DNA of 64,000 bases from Caldicoprobacter oshimai DSM 21659. Lineage in GTDB: Bacteria; Bacillota; Clostridia; Caldicoprobacterales; Caldicoprobacteraceae. The notes under the pieces are model-generated. The model was not told the origin of the DNA, made no database searches, and saw only the letters and a list, made by a program, of their open reading frames with translations. Position 1 is the stretch's first letter. Every line of letters begins with the position of its first letter. The DNA lies in contig JAGB01000003.1 of assembly GCA_000526435.1 (NCBI GenBank), positions 186,001 to 250,000 on the forward strand, written 5' to 3'. A program made the position numbers and the translations under genes. This document shows, piece after piece, positions 28,996-38,949 of this stretch.

Positions 28996-29388
28996 TTATA
29001 CCCTTCTGCGTTTGGGCGGCCGGCAGCCATTATGTGGTATGGGAGTAACGTCCTTAATGAGGCTTACCTCTAACCCAGCAGCCTGCAGCGAACGAATAGC
29101 AGCTTCCCGTCCCGCTCCCGGGCCTTTTACGTGTACCTCCACCGTCTTTAATCCATGTTCCATGGCAGCCTTAGCGGCCGATTCAGCTGCTAACTGCGCC
29201 GCATAAGGAGTGCCTTTTTTGGTCCCACTAAACCCTATAGTACCACCGCTTGCCCACGTAATCGTATTCCCTGCAGTATCAGTTATGGTCACAATGGTGT
29301 TATTGAAAGTCGATTGAATATGGGCTATTCCTCGTTCTATATTTTTTCTCTCACGTCTCTTTTTAGTTTTACGTGCTTGCTTTGCCAT
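28996..29388 (-). CDS. rpsK: 30S ribosomal protein S11
   Basis: 130 residues. [35 protein letters not shown] and [18 protein letters not shown] are family signatures. Begins 3 bases after rpsM ends, with a weak GAGGA site, so translation is probably coupled. Confidence 0.98.
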   Translation of the reverse strand: MAKQARKTKKRRERKNIERGIAHIQSTFNNTIVTITDTAGNTITWASGGTIGFSGTKKGTPYAAQLAAESAAKAAMEHGLKTVEVHVKGPGAGREAAIRSLQAAGLEVSLIKDVTPIPHNGCRPPKRRRV

Positions 29389-29391
29389 TCC

Positions 29392-29778
29392 TCACACGCC
29401 TCCTTGCAGCTTCTTCTTCCTTGTGCCAATACCCGGTCTCGGACCTTTTCTCGTCCGTGCGTTGGAGCGCGTCCTCTGCCCGCGAACCGGCAAACCTCTC
29501 CTGTGCCTTATCCCTCTATAACAGCCAATTTCTATTAATCTCTTTATGTTGAGGGCAACTTCCCTACGAAGGTCGCCTTCGACCTTTACATTTTTGTCGA
29601 TATAATCCCTTAACTTGGCTACTTCTTCTTCGGTTAAATCTTTTACCCTGGTATCGGGATTAACGCCAGTAGCGGCCAAAATCTCATTGGCTTTGGCTCT
29701 CCCAATGCCATAGATATATGTCAGAGCAATTTCTACCCTTTTGTCCCTGGGCAGATCAACACCGGCAATACGCGCCAT
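29392..29778 (-). CDS. rpsM: 30S ribosomal protein S13
   Basis: 128 residues. [24 protein letters not shown] at the start and [21 protein letters not shown] near the end, the tail that touches P-site tRNA. ATG 29778 has GGAGG upstream. Confidence 0.98.
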   Translation of the reverse strand: MARIAGVDLPRDKRVEIALTYIYGIGRAKANEILAATGVNPDTRVKDLTEEEVAKLRDYIDKNVKVEGDLRREVALNIKRLIEIGCYRGIRHRRGLPVRGQRTRSNARTRKGPRPGIGTRKKKLQGGV

Positions 29779-29835
29779 TGTTACACCTCCGTACTCTAAT
29801 TATTCCATTTTTTCATATTTCAAAACATCATGGGA

Positions 29836-29949
29836 TTATCCCTGTCTTTGTTTGTGCTTGGGATTTTCACAAATCACCCTTATTTTACCTTTTCTCTTTA
29901 TTATCTTGCATTTCTCGCATATGGCTTTAACCGATGGTCGCACTTTCAT
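29836..29949 (-). CDS. rpmJ: 50S ribosomal protein L36 (zinc type)
   Basis: A 37-residue protein: [20 protein letters not shown] and on to [10 protein letters not shown]. Cys11, Cys14, Cys27 and His32 make the zinc knuckle of the C+ form. ATG 29949 has GGAGGG upstream. Found between infA and rpsM, the conserved place. Confidence 0.96.
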   Translation of the reverse strand: MKVRPSVKAICEKCKIIKRKGKIRVICENPKHKQRQG

Positions 29950-29964
29950 TGCTGTATCCCTCCT

Positions 29965-30183
29965 TTATTTAAGACGCCAAGTAATTCGGCCACGAGTGAG
30001 GTCATATGGCGATAGTTCGACCGTTACCCTGTCGCCGGGCAAAATGCGTATGAAGTTCATGCGAAGTTTCCCGGACAGGTGGGCTAAAACCCTGTGGCCG
30101 TTTTCCAGCTCCACCTGAAACATCGCATTAGGTAACGCTTCCACCACAGTGCCCTCAACCTCAATTACATCTTCCCTGGCCAA
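29965..30183 (-). CDS. infA: Translation initiation factor IF-1
   Basis: 72 residues with an S1/OB fold: [40 protein letters not shown] and [15 protein letters not shown]. The start is best read as TTG 30183, with AGGAGG 9 bases upstream, which gives the canonical length; an ATG farther upstream would add 22 residues foreign to the family, and a GTG directly abutting the AGGAGG is too close. Confidence 0.95.
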   Translation of the reverse strand: MAREDVIEVEGTVVEALPNAMFQVELENGHRVLAHLSGKLRMNFIRILPGDRVTVELSPYDLTRGRITWRLK

Positions 30184-30196
30184 ACAGCTCACCCTC

Positions 30197-30481
30197 CTAT
30201 TGTTCATATCCCAACGCTTCCAAGCTCTTTCTGAGCTCAGCATCAAACACTTTTTTACCGCTTAAAATTTTTTCTCTCACATTATACACCACATGCGGCT
30301 TTGCTTCCAGATGCTTTATCTTTTTTTTCTTGGGTTTGTCTATTGACCTGGTTCTGCCATTTGCAATCCACACATAGTTTTCATCAATTCTGCCTATGAT
30401 TATAAAATGTTTGCCTTTGTCCCGCCCCGCTTTGGCCAACACCACTCTCCCTATATCCATATCATCATGCATTACATTCAC
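30197..30481 (-). CDS. KOW-domain RNA-binding protein (L14e/L6e/L27e-like)
   Basis: About 94 residues. The KOW motif [22 protein letters not shown] is at the N terminus, then a lysine cluster ([11 protein letters not shown]). This family resembles archaeal/eukaryal L14e and sits between map and infA in many Clostridia. It is thought to bind rRNA or ribosomes, but no role is established. Start is uncertain: GTG 30481, ATG 30472 or ATG 30460 are all possible and none has a strong ribosome site. Confidence 0.8.
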   Translation of the reverse strand: MNVMHDDMDIGRVVLAKAGRDKGKHFIIIGRIDENYVWIANGRTRSIDKPKKKKIKHLEAKPHVVYNVREKILSGKKVFDAELRKSLEALGYEQ

Positions 30482-30487
30482 CCACTT

Positions 30488-31231
30488 TTACTGAGTTAAT
30501 ATTTCGGGGTCACCATCAGTGATAGCAATGGTGTGCTCATAGTGGGCTGACAGGCTTCCGTCCTGCGTCACGACGGTCCACCCGTCATCCAGTATGACCA
30601 CCTGATCAGTCCCCTCATTGATCATGGGTTCGATAGCCAAAGTCATTCCCGGGCGTAGCCGCACGCCTCTACCTGGGGGGCCATAATTGGGCACTTGAGG
30701 GTCTTCATGCATGTTCTGACCTATCCCATGCCCCACAAAGGCCTTAACCACAGAATAACCTTTACTTTCTACAAAAATTTGAATGGCGTGGGATATGTCA
30801 GAGAGGCGGTATCCTGGCCGGGCATATTTCAATCCTTCATAGAATGCTTCTTCAACGGTTTTGATCAATTGTAGGGCACGAGGATGCACGTTCCCAACAG
30901 CATATGTCTTTGCCGCGTCTCCATGATAGCCTTTGTACATTACTCCTATATCTACACTGACAATATCCCCATCCTGTAGCTGAACAGGACCAGGAATACC
31001 ATGAATCACCTGATTATTTATCGAGGTACATATGCTGGCTGGGAACCCATGATATCCTTTGAACGAAGGAATTGCATTGTGGCGGTATATATATTCCTCC
31101 ACCAGTCTATTCAGCTGAGCCGTTGTCATCCCTACCTCAATGCTCTTTGCAACCAGCTCATGGGCCCCCGCTACAATCTTCCCAGCTTCACGCATGATCT
31201 CGAGTTCTTTTTTAGATTTTATGATGATCAT
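30488..31231 (-). CDS. map: Methionine aminopeptidase, type I
   Basis: Removes initiator Met from nascent proteins. 247 residues. The metal ligands are seen in GDIVSVDIGVMYKGYHGDAAKTY (two Asp), VGHGIGQNMHEDPQVPNYG (His), TLAIEPMINEG (Glu) and SAHYEHTIAIT (Glu). It follows secY after 9 bases; adenylate kinase, normally between them, is absent. The ribosome site before ATG 31231 is weak. Confidence 0.97.
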   Translation of the reverse strand: MIIIKSKKELEIMREAGKIVAGAHELVAKSIEVGMTTAQLNRLVEEYIYRHNAIPSFKGYHGFPASICTSINNQVIHGIPGPVQLQDGDIVSVDIGVMYKGYHGDAAKTYAVGNVHPRALQLIKTVEEAFYEGLKYARPGYRLSDISHAIQIFVESKGYSVVKAFVGHGIGQNMHEDPQVPNYGPPGRGVRLRPGMTLAIEPMINEGTDQVVILDDGWTVVTQDGSLSAHYEHTIAITDGDPEILTQ

Positions 31232-31240
31232 ATGGCAACC

Positions 31241-32503
31241 CTACTTTAAGAAACCTCGGTAATGCCTCATAAGCATCTGGGCTTCCAGCTGTTTCACTGT
31301 TTCAAGAGCCACACCTACCACGATGAGGATGGCCGTCCCACCAAAATACATAGGCATGTTAGCCGCTGCCGATGCAGCAATGGGAATTATGGCGACCGCT
31401 ACCAGGAACAATGACCCCACGAGAGTAATGCGGTTGGATATACGTGCAAGGTAGTCAGCGGTTGGCTTGCCTGGCCTTATACCCTGGACAAAACCGCCAT
31501 ACTGCCTCAAGTTGTTTGCAATCTCAACGGGGTTAAAGGTAATCTGCGTATAGAAAAAGGTGAAGAATATGATAAACAGCGCATACAAAACCCCGTAGAG
31601 AGCGGTTCCCTGATCAAAATATTTTTCCACCCATGCGTTGAATCCACTGCCAGGAAAAAATTGCGCTATAATTTGGGGCAAAGATAATATCGACACCGCG
31701 AATATGATGGGGAGAACGCCAGAGGAATTAACCTTTAGCGGTATATGGGTGCTTTGCCCGCCGTATACCTTACGCCCAACAACGCGCTTGGCATACTGTA
31801 CGGGTATTCTCCTTTCCCCGGAATCCACAAATATTACCGCGGCGACCAACAAGATAGCGAATACTACGACTATTGGCAAGCTCCAGGGGCTTATAGTCTT
31901 GGCCACAAAAGCCAGCTGCCACAGCGATACCACTGCCACCGGAAGCCTGGATATGATGCTGGTAAATATGAGGAGAGATATCCCGTTGCCTATGCCCTTA
32001 TCGGTGATCTGCTCACCCAGCCACATCAAAAAGGCCGTCCCAGCAGTCAGGGTCAAAGCCACAATGATATACCCCAGAAGATTTCTATTCTCCAGTGCTT
32101 CCCCTGCAAGTCCGTAGGTAATACCGATAGCCTGTATGAAAGCAAGAACCACGGTGGCGTAACGGGTATACTGCGCGATTTTCTTTTGCCCCTCCTGGCC
32201 CTCTTTGGCCAGCTGTTCAAGCCTGGGGATAGCGACCGTAAGCAGCTGCATTATGATGGACGCGTTAATGTATGGGGTTATACCCATAGCAAATATGGTG
32301 AAGTTAGCAAACGCTCCTCCCGAGATGATGTCCAGCAACCCCAGGAGAGTATTTCCCTCCACTAAATCCCTTATATAGCTGCTGTCAATCCCGGGAACCG
32401 GTATGAAGCTTCCCACCCTGTAAACCAGGAGCATGAGGAGCGTATAGATAATCTTTTTCCTAAGGTCGTCTATCCGCCAGGCATTCTTCAAGGTTTCAAA
32501 CAC
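31241..32503 (-). CDS. secY: Preprotein translocase subunit SecY
   Basis: 420 residues, ten predicted membrane helices, the protein-conducting channel. KKIIYTLLMLLVYRVGSFIPVPGI, TIFAMGITPYINASIIMQLL (plug/TM2 region) and VQGIRPGKPTADYL are family signatures. Start is GTG 32503, one base after the rplO stop, with AGAGGTG upstream. Confidence 0.97.
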   Translation of the reverse strand: MFETLKNAWRIDDLRKKIIYTLLMLLVYRVGSFIPVPGIDSSYIRDLVEGNTLLGLLDIISGGAFANFTIFAMGITPYINASIIMQLLTVAIPRLEQLAKEGQEGQKKIAQYTRYATVVLAFIQAIGITYGLAGEALENRNLLGYIIVALTLTAGTAFLMWLGEQITDKGIGNGISLLIFTSIISRLPVAVVSLWQLAFVAKTISPWSLPIVVVFAILLVAAVIFVDSGERRIPVQYAKRVVGRKVYGGQSTHIPLKVNSSGVLPIIFAVSILSLPQIIAQFFPGSGFNAWVEKYFDQGTALYGVLYALFIIFFTFFYTQITFNPVEIANNLRQYGGFVQGIRPGKPTADYLARISNRITLVGSLFLVAVAIIPIAASAAANMPMYFGGTAILIVVGVALETVKQLEAQMLMRHYRGFLK

Positions 32504-32504
32504 T

Positions 32505-32945
32505 TTAAATCACCTCTGCTTTACCTCCAACAGCTTCAATCTTCTGTTGGGCTGTTTTGCTGAACTTATGGGCCCTGACTATCAAGCTCTTGGTAAGCTC
32601 GCCGTCCCCTAAGATCTTAACACCATCCTTAATCTTCTTTATCAAACCTTTTTCCTTCAAAAGCTCGGGGGTGACCACTGTACCGGGTTCGAATATCTCC
32701 AGGTCGCCAACATTTACCTCGCTGTATACCTTGGCAAAGATGTTGGTAAACCCTCGCTTGGGAATGCGCCTGGTCAATGGCATCTGTCCGCCTTCAAAAC
32801 CTGGTCGAACCCCTCCGCCGCTTCTGGCTTTCTGTCCCTTATGGCCGCGCCCGGCTGTCTTGCCATGTCCCGAACCGATTCCTCTACCCTTTCGCTTTGG
32901 CTTTTTGTTGCTGCCCTCTGGAGCCCTCAATTCATGCAGTTTCAC
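32505..32945 (-). CDS. rplO: 50S ribosomal protein L15
   Basis: 146 residues. [21 protein letters not shown] and [21 protein letters not shown] are the conserved glycine-rich regions. GTG 32945 has GGAGG 8 bases upstream and gives the canonical MKLHEL start; a GTG at 32954 is in frame but less likely. Confidence 0.97.
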   Translation of the reverse strand: MKLHELRAPEGSNKKPKRKGRGIGSGHGKTAGRGHKGQKARSGGGVRPGFEGGQMPLTRRIPKRGFTNIFAKVYSEVNVGDLEIFEPGTVVTPELLKEKGLIKKIKDGVKILGDGELTKSLIVRAHKFSKTAQQKIEAVGGKAEVI

Positions 32946-32961
32946 CTGATACACCTCCCCG

Positions 32962-33147
32962 TTACTCCTCTATCTCTTCAACTTCTACTAGATGCTTGAC
33001 TTTCTGTATCATTCCCCGAATAGTAGGGTTATCCTCATGAATCTTTTGACTCCTTATCTTCCTAAGGCCCAGAGCCCTAAGGGTTGCAATTTGATCCTGC
33101 GTGCAGCCAATAGTACTGCGCACCTGGGTTACTCTCAGTTTACCCAT
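32962..33147 (-). CDS. rpmD: 50S ribosomal protein L30
   Basis: 61 residues, [21 protein letters not shown] then [20 protein letters not shown], normal for L30. Lies between rpsE and rplO. Confidence 0.97.
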   Translation of the reverse strand: MGKLRVTQVRSTIGCTQDQIATLRALGLRKIRSQKIHEDNPTIRGMIQKVKHLVEVEEIEE

Positions 33148-33161
33148 CGCTTACTACCTCC

Positions 33162-33662
33162 TTAACCTAGTATCTCCTCGACCGACTTACCACGGAGCCT
33201 GGCAATTTCCTCAGGCGTTCTCAACTTGGACAACCCTTCCATCACGGCATATGCCACGTTGATGGGATTGTTGGAGCCTATCGATTTTGTCAGAATATCG
33301 CGAATACCCGCCAGCTCCAACACAGCGCGCGCAGGACCACCTGCTATAACTCCCGTACCTTCACGGGCAGGTATCAAGATTACCTTGCCTGCACCAAACT
33401 CGCCTATCACCTCATGAGGAATGGTGGTATTGATAATGGGAACTTTAATCATGTTCTTCTTGGCCTTTTCAACAGCCTTCCTGATAGCATCAGGAATCTC
33501 GGCTGCTTTGCCAAGACCTATTCCCACATGTCCGTTTTCATCCCCCACAACCACAAGGGTGCTAAACCTAAAGTTTTTTCCGCCCTTCACAACCTTGGAT
33601 ACACGATTGATGCTCACAACCCGTTCTTTAAGATCCAACTTACTAGCATCTATCCGCTGCAT
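33162..33662 (-). CDS. rpsE: 30S ribosomal protein S5
   Basis: 166 residues. The N-terminal double-stranded RNA-binding part reads [20 protein letters not shown], then [21 protein letters not shown], and the C-terminal part [16 protein letters not shown]. Helps accuracy of decoding. Confidence 0.98.
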   Translation of the reverse strand: MQRIDASKLDLKERVVSINRVSKVVKGGKNFRFSTLVVVGDENGHVGIGLGKAAEIPDAIRKAVEKAKKNMIKVPIINTTIPHEVIGEFGAGKVILIPAREGTGVIAGGPARAVLELAGIRDILTKSIGSNNPINVAYAVMEGLSKLRTPEEIARLRGKSVEEILG

Positions 33663-33675
33663 GCGTTACCCTCCT

Positions 33676-34044
33676 TTAAAACTCCAGTCCGGCTTCTCGC
33701 GCACCAGCCGCTACTTCTTGTACTCTTCCATGATATTTATAACCTCCGCGGTCAAATACAACTTTTTTTATCCCTTTCTCCAGGGCTCGTTTGGCGATCA
33801 ACTGGCCAACCATTCTGGCAGCCTCTTTTTTGGTTTTGCCAACGATCTTGTCTCTCAACTCTGGATCAAGGGTGGAGGCTGATACCAGGGTATGCCCTAT
33901 CTCATCGTTGATTATTTGCGCATAGGTATGCTTCAGGCTTCTAAAAACATTCAGGCGTGGTCTCTCTGCGGTGCCTTTGACTTTTTTTCTAATGCGCATA
34001 TGCCGAACTTTCCTGGCTTCATTCCTGTCTACCTTTTTAATCAC
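33676..34044 (-). CDS. rplR: 50S ribosomal protein L18
   Basis: 122 residues, 5S rRNA binder. [22 protein letters not shown] and the late [23 protein letters not shown] are signatures. Start is GTG 34044 with AAGGAG 9 bases upstream. Confidence 0.97.
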   Translation of the reverse strand: MIKKVDRNEARKVRHMRIRKKVKGTAERPRLNVFRSLKHTYAQIINDEIGHTLVSASTLDPELRDKIVGKTKKEAARMVGQLIAKRALEKGIKKVVFDRGGYKYHGRVQEVAAGAREAGLEF

Positions 34045-34065
34045 GCCGCGTCACTCCTTCCCCTA

Positions 34066-34605
34066 TTATTTACCAGCCTTACCCTGCTTTTGTATTACTC
34101 TCTCGTTTTCATATCTTATGCCTTTACCCTTATAGGGTTCAGGGGGCTTTACGCTCCTGATCCTTGCTGCCACTTCCCCTACCTTTTGCTTATCAATTCC
34201 CTTAACTATGACCTTATTGGGAGCAGGTACTTCAAACTCAATACCAGGCTCCTCATTTATCTCAACCGGATGGGAGTATCCAACCGACAACACCAGCTTC
34301 TTGCCCTGCTTTTGAGCCCTGTAACCTACCCCTACAATCTCTAGGCTCTTTTGGTAGCCTCTGGTTACACCCTCAATCATGTTTTGAATCAGGGTACGGC
34401 TCAAACCGTGCAGGGCTTTGTGAAATTTCTCGTCAGTTGGACGTTCCACCCTCACCATGTTTCCATCGACAATTACTTTCATATCCCTGTGAATGCGCTG
34501 GGTTAGTTCGCCCTTCGGCCCTTTTACGGTAACGTTGTTATTGGAATCCACGCTCACTGTGACTCCAGAGGGAATGATTACAGGCCGTTTCCCTACTCTT
34601 GACAT
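34066..34605 (-). CDS. rplF: 50S ribosomal protein L6
   Basis: 179 residues with two related domains. [23 protein letters not shown] and the second-domain [19 protein letters not shown], ending [19 protein letters not shown]. Confidence 0.98.
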   Translation of the reverse strand: MSRVGKRPVIIPSGVTVSVDSNNNVTVKGPKGELTQRIHRDMKVIVDGNMVRVERPTDEKFHKALHGLSRTLIQNMIEGVTRGYQKSLEIVGVGYRAQKQGKKLVLSVGYSHPVEINEEPGIEFEVPAPNKVIVKGIDKQKVGEVAARIRSVKPPEPYKGKGIRYENERVIQKQGKAGK

Positions 34606-34641
34606 TTCAAAACACCTCCATTCCGTTAAAGTTACAGCAAC

Positions 34642-35037
34642 TTACCAGATATAGCAGAACACTTCTCCTCCCAATCCTTCCTTGCGTGCCTGTTTATCGG
34701 TCATAATGCCTTTGGACGTAGAAATGATGGCAATGCCCAATCCGCCTAAAACTTTGGGGACCTGGTCCTTTTTCACGTATACCCTCAAACCGGGTTTGCT
34801 TATCCTCTTAAGCCCGGTAATAACCCCTTGCTTGTTGGGACCATACTTCAGGGTAATCCGCAGGATGCCCTGCTTTCCGTCTTCGATCTCGGTGAAGTCC
34901 CTGATATATCCCTCTTCCAGCAGTATCCGAGCTATCGCTCTCTTAACGTTTGAAGCTGGTACATCCACCGTCTCATGCTTAGCTATCAAAGCATTGCGAA
35001 TGCGTGTGAGCATATCCGCGATTGGATCGGTCACCAT
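34642..35037 (-). CDS. rpsH: 30S ribosomal protein S8
   Basis: 131 residues. [20 protein letters not shown] at the start and [20 protein letters not shown] at the end. Central 16S binder and translational regulator of spc operons in other bacteria. AAGGAGG precedes ATG 35037. Confidence 0.98.
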   Translation of the reverse strand: MVTDPIADMLTRIRNALIAKHETVDVPASNVKRAIARILLEEGYIRDFTEIEDGKQGILRITLKYGPNKQGVITGLKRISKPGLRVYVKKDQVPKVLGGLGIAIISTSKGIMTDKQARKEGLGGEVFCYIW

Positions 35038-35067
35038 GTTTCTTTACCTCCTTTCAGTCTCTCCTGC

Positions 35068-35253
35068 TTACCAGCTTGCCTTCCTGACGCCTGGTATTTG
35101 TCCCTTATGAGCCAGTACCCTGAAACACAGGCGGCATACTCCAAACTTCCTCAAATACGCACGAGGCCGGCCACACAAACGGCAACGGTTATAAGCCCTT
35201 GTCGAGTACTTGGGCTTTTTTTGCTGCTTTACAATCAACGCTTTTCTGGCCAC
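35068..35253 (-). CDS. rpsN: 30S ribosomal protein S14, zinc type
   Basis: 61 residues, the short C+ form. Cys24, Cys27, Cys40 and Cys43 form the zinc site ([20 protein letters not shown]). Start is GTG 35253 with a GGGAGG site. Confidence 0.97.
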   Translation of the reverse strand: MARKALIVKQQKKPKYSTRAYNRCRLCGRPRAYLRKFGVCRLCFRVLAHKGQIPGVRKASW

Positions 35254-35270
35254 TCAACTTTCCCTCCCTA

Positions 35271-35816
35271 TCACTGTTTTGCAAATGGCATACCCAGTAA
35301 CGCTAAAAGCTCCTTTGCCTCTTCGTCGGTCTTTGCAGTGGTAACTATTATAACGTCCATTCCCCTTATCTTCTCGACCTTATCGTAGTTTATCTCAGGG
35401 AATATGAGCTGCTCCTTTATTCCTAGAGCATAGTTACCGCGGCCATCAAAGGATTTGGGCGAAACGCCCCTGAAGTCCCTTACACGAGGGAGCGCTATGT
35501 TGAACAACCTGTCCAGAAACTCGTACATCCGATTACCGCGCAGGGTTACTTTAGCGCCAATCTTCATACCTGCTCTCACTTTAAAAGCCGCCACTGATTT
35601 TTTGGCCACAGTAGCAACCGGCCTTTGCCCCGTTATTGCTGCCAGCTCCTCCATAGCGCTTTCCAGGAACTTAGGGTTCTCCTTGGCATCTCCCACTCCC
35701 ATGTTTATTACGACCTTTTCCAGTCTGGGTACTTCCATGACGTTTTTATACCCGAACTTTTCCATCATAGCTGGAACGACAGTTTTCTTATACAGCTCTT
35801 TCAATCGTGGCTCCAC
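35271..35816 (-). CDS. rplE: 50S ribosomal protein L5
   Basis: 181 residues, 5S rRNA and P-site contact. [40 protein letters not shown] and the C-terminal [20 protein letters not shown]. Start is GTG 35816 with GGGAGGG upstream. Confidence 0.98.
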   Translation of the reverse strand: MEPRLKELYKKTVVPAMMEKFGYKNVMEVPRLEKVVINMGVGDAKENPKFLESAMEELAAITGQRPVATVAKKSVAAFKVRAGMKIGAKVTLRGNRMYEFLDRLFNIALPRVRDFRGVSPKSFDGRGNYALGIKEQLIFPEINYDKVEKIRGMDVIIVTTAKTDEEAKELLALLGMPFAKQ

Positions 35817-35839
35817 ACCATTTCCCTCCCTTCAAAGAC

Positions 35840-36172
35840 CTAGTCATTAAAAGTCTCACCGCATTTCTTGCAAACCCGTACCTTTGTACCATCTTCCAGT
35901 ATCTTGTGCCCAACGCGCGTCCTCTGGTTGCACTTGGTGCATACCAGCATAACCTTGCTGGCATATATGGGCGCTTCAGTGCGAATTATTCCACCCGGCT
36001 GATTTACCCCTCGAGGTTTCTGATGGCGGGCAACTATATTGACCTTTTCCACAATCACCTTCCCCTGTTTAGGAAAGGCTGCAATTACCTTGCCCCGCAC
36101 ATTCTTGTACTTTCCTGATATCACCTCAACCAGGTCGCCTTTTCGCACATGGAGCTTACTTCTAGCTGCCAA
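35840..36172 (-). CDS. rplX: 50S ribosomal protein L24
   Basis: 110 residues. KOW motif KGDLVEVISGKYKNVRGKV, then a C-terminal zinc ribbon (VCTKCNQRT...VCKKCGE). The start is TTG 36172 with AGGAGG 9 bases upstream, adding the short MAARSK prefix before the usual LHVRKGD. Confidence 0.96.
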   Translation of the reverse strand: MAARSKLHVRKGDLVEVISGKYKNVRGKVIAAFPKQGKVIVEKVNIVARHQKPRGVNQPGGIIRTEAPIYASKVMLVCTKCNQRTRVGHKILEDGTKVRVCKKCGETFND

Positions 36173-36187
36173 CTTAACCCACCTCCT

Positions 36188-36556
36188 TTACAGTACCTCA
36201 GGAGCTAAAGATACTATCCTCATAAAATCCTTATCCCTCAATTCTCTGGCGACAGGTCCGAAGATTCGAGTACCTACAGGCTGCTTTGCCTCGTTGATGA
36301 TCACCGCAGCGTTGTCATCAAACTTGATGTACGAACCATCGGGCCTTCGTAGCCCCTTCTTTGTACGCACTATAACTGCCTTTACCACATCGCCCTTTTT
36401 AACAACACCGCCGGGCGTGGCGCTCTTTACGGAAGCCACTATGATATCGCCTATATTCCCATACTTTTTGCTGGAACCGCCCAACACCCTGATGCACATG
36501 ATTTCCTTTGCACCAGTGTTGTCTGCTACTTTAAGGCGTGTTTGTTGCTGCACCAT
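36188..36556 (-). CDS. rplN: 50S ribosomal protein L14
   Basis: 122 residues. [20 protein letters not shown] begins it, the canonical L14 N terminus, and [20 protein letters not shown] closes it. Its ribosome site (GGAGGGG) and first nine codons lie inside the end of rpsQ. Confidence 0.98.
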   Translation of the reverse strand: MVQQQTRLKVADNTGAKEIMCIRVLGGSSKKYGNIGDIIVASVKSATPGGVVKKGDVVKAVIVRTKKGLRRPDGSYIKFDDNAAVIINEAKQPVGTRIFGPVARELRDKDFMRIVSLAPEVL

Positions 36557-36857
36557 CTTCGTCCCCTCCTTCTTCGAGCGGCAATGGCTCTGCCATCTGA
36601 GCTCTCTCGAGTATCTCCACTACCCTCCACCGCTTTTCCTTGCTGAGCGGTCGGGTCTCCATGATCATTACCTTGTCGCCAACTCGGCATTCGTTATTTT
36701 CATCGTGAGCCTTAAACTTCTTGGTGCGCTTTATTACCTTGCCGTATAGGTCGTGCCTTACCTTTCTTTCGACAGCCACCACAACAGTTTTATCCATCTT
36801 ATCGCTGACGACAACGCCTATGCGGACCTTCCTTTTGCCTCGAGTTTTCTGCGCCAT
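36531..36857 (-). CDS. rpsQ: 30S ribosomal protein S17 with acidic C-terminal tail
   Basis: 108 residues. [20 protein letters not shown] and [18 protein letters not shown] are the S17 core, and the usual ~87-residue protein would end after VVEILERAQ. Here a tail of about 20 residues ([19 protein letters not shown]) follows and runs 26 bases into rplN. ATG 36857 has AAGGAGG upstream; an in-frame start at 36878 is less likely. Confidence 0.95.
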   Translation of the reverse strand: MAQKTRGKRKVRIGVVVSDKMDKTVVVAVERKVRHDLYGKVIKRTKKFKAHDENNECRVGDKVMIMETRPLSKEKRWRVVEILERAQMAEPLPLEEGGDEDGAATNTP

Positions 36858-36884
36858 ACAGCCCCTCCTTTCTAACATTTTTTA

Positions 36885-37088
36885 TTACATCTCAGCAGCT
36901 TTTAACTCTCTTTCGCGAAGGATAGTCTTAATACGGGCTATATCCCTTTTCACTTCGCGTATTCTCATTGGATTCTCCAGCTGTCCGGTGGCTAGCTGAA
37001 AGCGGAGATTAAACAGCTCACTCTTCAGCTCATTTAGCTTTTCCTTTAGCTCCTCGTTGGTCATCTCTCTCCACTTGCTGGCCTTCAT
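36885..37088 (-). CDS. rpmC: 50S ribosomal protein L29
   Basis: 67 residues, helical hairpin: [20 protein letters not shown] and [20 protein letters not shown]. Its ATG overlaps the rplP stop as ATGA. Confidence 0.97.
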   Translation of the reverse strand: MKASKWREMTNEELKEKLNELKSELFNLRFQLATGQLENPMRIREVKRDIARIKTILRERELKAAEM

Positions 37089-37513
37089 AATGCCTCACCA
37101 CCTAACTCTTCTCTTTTAACAAACTTGCACTTGATAGGCAGCTTGTGACCAGCCAAACGCAAGGCCTCGCGCGCAACATCTTCCGGTATTCCCGCGATTT
37201 CAAACATGACGCGTCCTGGCTTGACCACAGCTACCCAATATTCGGGTGAACCCTTCCCGCTACCCATTCGGGTCTCAGCAGGTTTTTTGGTAACAGGCTT
37301 GTGTGGGAAAATCTTGATCCACACCTTTCCGCCTCTTCGGATATATCGGGTAAGGGCAATACGCGCGGCCTCAATCTGATTGCTGGTGATCCAACCAGGC
37401 TCTAGGGCCTGCAACCCGTATTCACCATAAGTAACGGTATTACCCTTGGTGGCTTTCCCCTTCATCCTTCCACGCTGCTGTTTGCGATACTTTACTCTCT
37501 TAGGCATTAACAT
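37085..37513 (-). CDS. rplP: 50S ribosomal protein L16
   Basis: 142 residues. [18 protein letters not shown] at the start, [12 protein letters not shown]-like [20 protein letters not shown], and [22 protein letters not shown] 37513 with GGGGGA 7 bases upstream gives the family N terminus and overlaps rpsC by 14 bases; ATG 37507 and a start at 37570 are less likely. Confidence 0.97.
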   Translation of the reverse strand: MLMPKRVKYRKQQRGRMKGKATKGNTVTYGEYGLQALEPGWITSNQIEAARIALTRYIRRGGKVWIKIFPHKPVTKKPAETRMGSGKGSPEYWVAVVKPGRVMFEIAGIPEDVAREALRLAGHKLPIKCKFVKREELGGEAL

Positions 37514-38186
37514 CGGTATTTCCCCCTTCTGCTTTTGGTAAATCCTTGTTCTTGGGTTTTGGGAGAACATCTCCTTTATAGATCCATACCTTCACGCCAA
37601 TGCGCCCATATGTGGTATGAGCTTCTGCAAATCCGTAATCAATATCCGCTCTCAATGTCTGAAGCGGTATGGTGCCCTCATGATATCCTTCGCTTCTTGC
37701 AATCTCTGCTCCGCCCAAACGCCCCGATACCATGGTCTTTATACCTTTGGCACCTGCTTTCATAGCCCGCGCAATGGCCTGCTTCATAGCACGCCTGTAA
37801 GAAATCCTCTTCTCAATTTGGGCGGCGATGTTTTCTGCCACCAGCTGGGCATCAAGCTCCGGCACCTTGACCTCAATAATGTTGATCATGACGCTTTTCT
37901 TTGTAAACTTCTCCAGCTCGTTTTTCAAGGCCTCGATGCCGGCTCCACCTTTCCCTATAACAATCCCCGGCTTAGCAGTGTGGATATTGATCCTTATCTT
38001 ATTGGCAGCCCTTTCGATCTGAATTCTAGAAATGCCAGCTGTATAAAGTTTATTTTTAATCAGTTCTCTTATCTTTACATCCTCTATCAGGGTATCGGCA
38101 AAATATTTCTTGGGAACAATCCATTTGGCGTCCCAATCCTTAATGATACCAACCCTTAAACCATGGGGGTGTACTTTTTGACCCAC
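37500..38186 (-). CDS. rpsC: 30S ribosomal protein S3
   Basis: 228 residues. [20 protein letters not shown] at the start, a KH domain ([20 protein letters not shown]), and the C-terminal domain with [20 protein letters not shown]. Start is GTG 38186 with GGAGGG upstream. Confidence 0.98.
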   Translation of the reverse strand: MGQKVHPHGLRVGIIKDWDAKWIVPKKYFADTLIEDVKIRELIKNKLYTAGISRIQIERAANKIRINIHTAKPGIVIGKGGAGIEALKNELEKFTKKSVMINIIEVKVPELDAQLVAENIAAQIEKRISYRRAMKQAIARAMKAGAKGIKTMVSGRLGGAEIARSEGYHEGTIPLQTLRADIDYGFAEAHTTYGRIGVKVWIYKGDVLPKPKNKDLPKAEGGNTDVNA

Positions 38187-38200
38187 GAAATTATCCCTCC

Positions 38201-38590
38201 CTACTTCTTGATCTCATCTAGCACGACGGTAATATGGCTGGTCCTCTTACGGATCATATAAGCCATACCCCTGGCACGCGGCCTTATTCGCTTCAGAGTG
38301 GGCCCCTGATCTGCGTATATCTCAGCAACGTACAGATTGTCCTGACTCATGTTCATATTGTTCTCCGCGTTAGCAATAGCGGACTTCAGCACCTTCATAA
38401 CCGGCCTTGCAGCGGCCCTGGGCGTATTAGCCAGTATGGCCAAAGCCTCATTGACTGTTTTCCCCCGGATCAAATCTATCACCGCTCTCACCTTTCTGGG
38501 GGACATCCTGATGTACCTTGCAATAGCCCTGGGGCGCGTATCTTTGTTTTGTTCGCGAGCTTTTGCTTTTTCTCTGATCCTGGTAGCCAT
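38201..38590 (-). CDS. rplV: 50S ribosomal protein L22
   Basis: 129 residues. [20 protein letters not shown] and the tunnel-lining hairpin loop near [21 protein letters not shown] basic N-terminal extension ([15 protein letters not shown]) precedes the core. Confidence 0.98.
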   Translation of the reverse strand: MATRIREKAKAREQNKDTRPRAIARYIRMSPRKVRAVIDLIRGKTVNEALAILANTPRAAARPVMKVLKSAIANAENNMNMSQDNLYVAEIYADQGPTLKRIRPRARGMAYMIRKRTSHITVVLDEIKK

Positions 38591-38626
38591 GCGTACCGCC
38601 TCCCTTCATTAAAATGGTCACAATGC

Positions 38627-38911
38627 TTACTTCAGTGACGTGGACTTTTCAGTATGGTCACCGTGCCCTCTAAACGTCCTGGTAGGAGCAAACTCGCCCA
38701 ACTTATGCCCCACCATTTCTTCCGTGATGTATACCGGAACGTGCTTGCGCCCGTCATGAACCGCTATAGTATGGCCCACCATCTCAGGCACAATTGTGGA
38801 ATCTCTGGACCAAGTCTTTATAACGGCCTTTTTGCCGGATTCATTCATAGCCCTGATCTTTTTAAGCAAGCTTTCACATACGTACGGCCCTTTTTTCTTT
38901 GAACGACTCAT
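38627..38911 (-). CDS. rpsS: 30S ribosomal protein S19
   Basis: 94 residues: [20 protein letters not shown], then [21 protein letters not shown] 38911 has GGGAGG 7 bases upstream; an in-frame codon at 38929 lies ahead of that site and is rejected. Confidence 0.97.
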   Translation of the reverse strand: MSRSKKKGPYVCESLLKKIRAMNESGKKAVIKTWSRDSTIVPEMVGHTIAVHDGRKHVPVYITEEMVGHKLGEFAPTRTFRGHGDHTEKSTSLK

Positions 38912-38949
38912 ACATCCGCCTCCCTTCATCCAACCAAACTGCGTTTAAA

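Noticed and set aside
36039-36749. Plus-strand open frame of 236 codons across rplX, rplN and rpsQ
   Set aside because: Spans three certain ribosomal genes on the other strand, so it cannot be a real gene.
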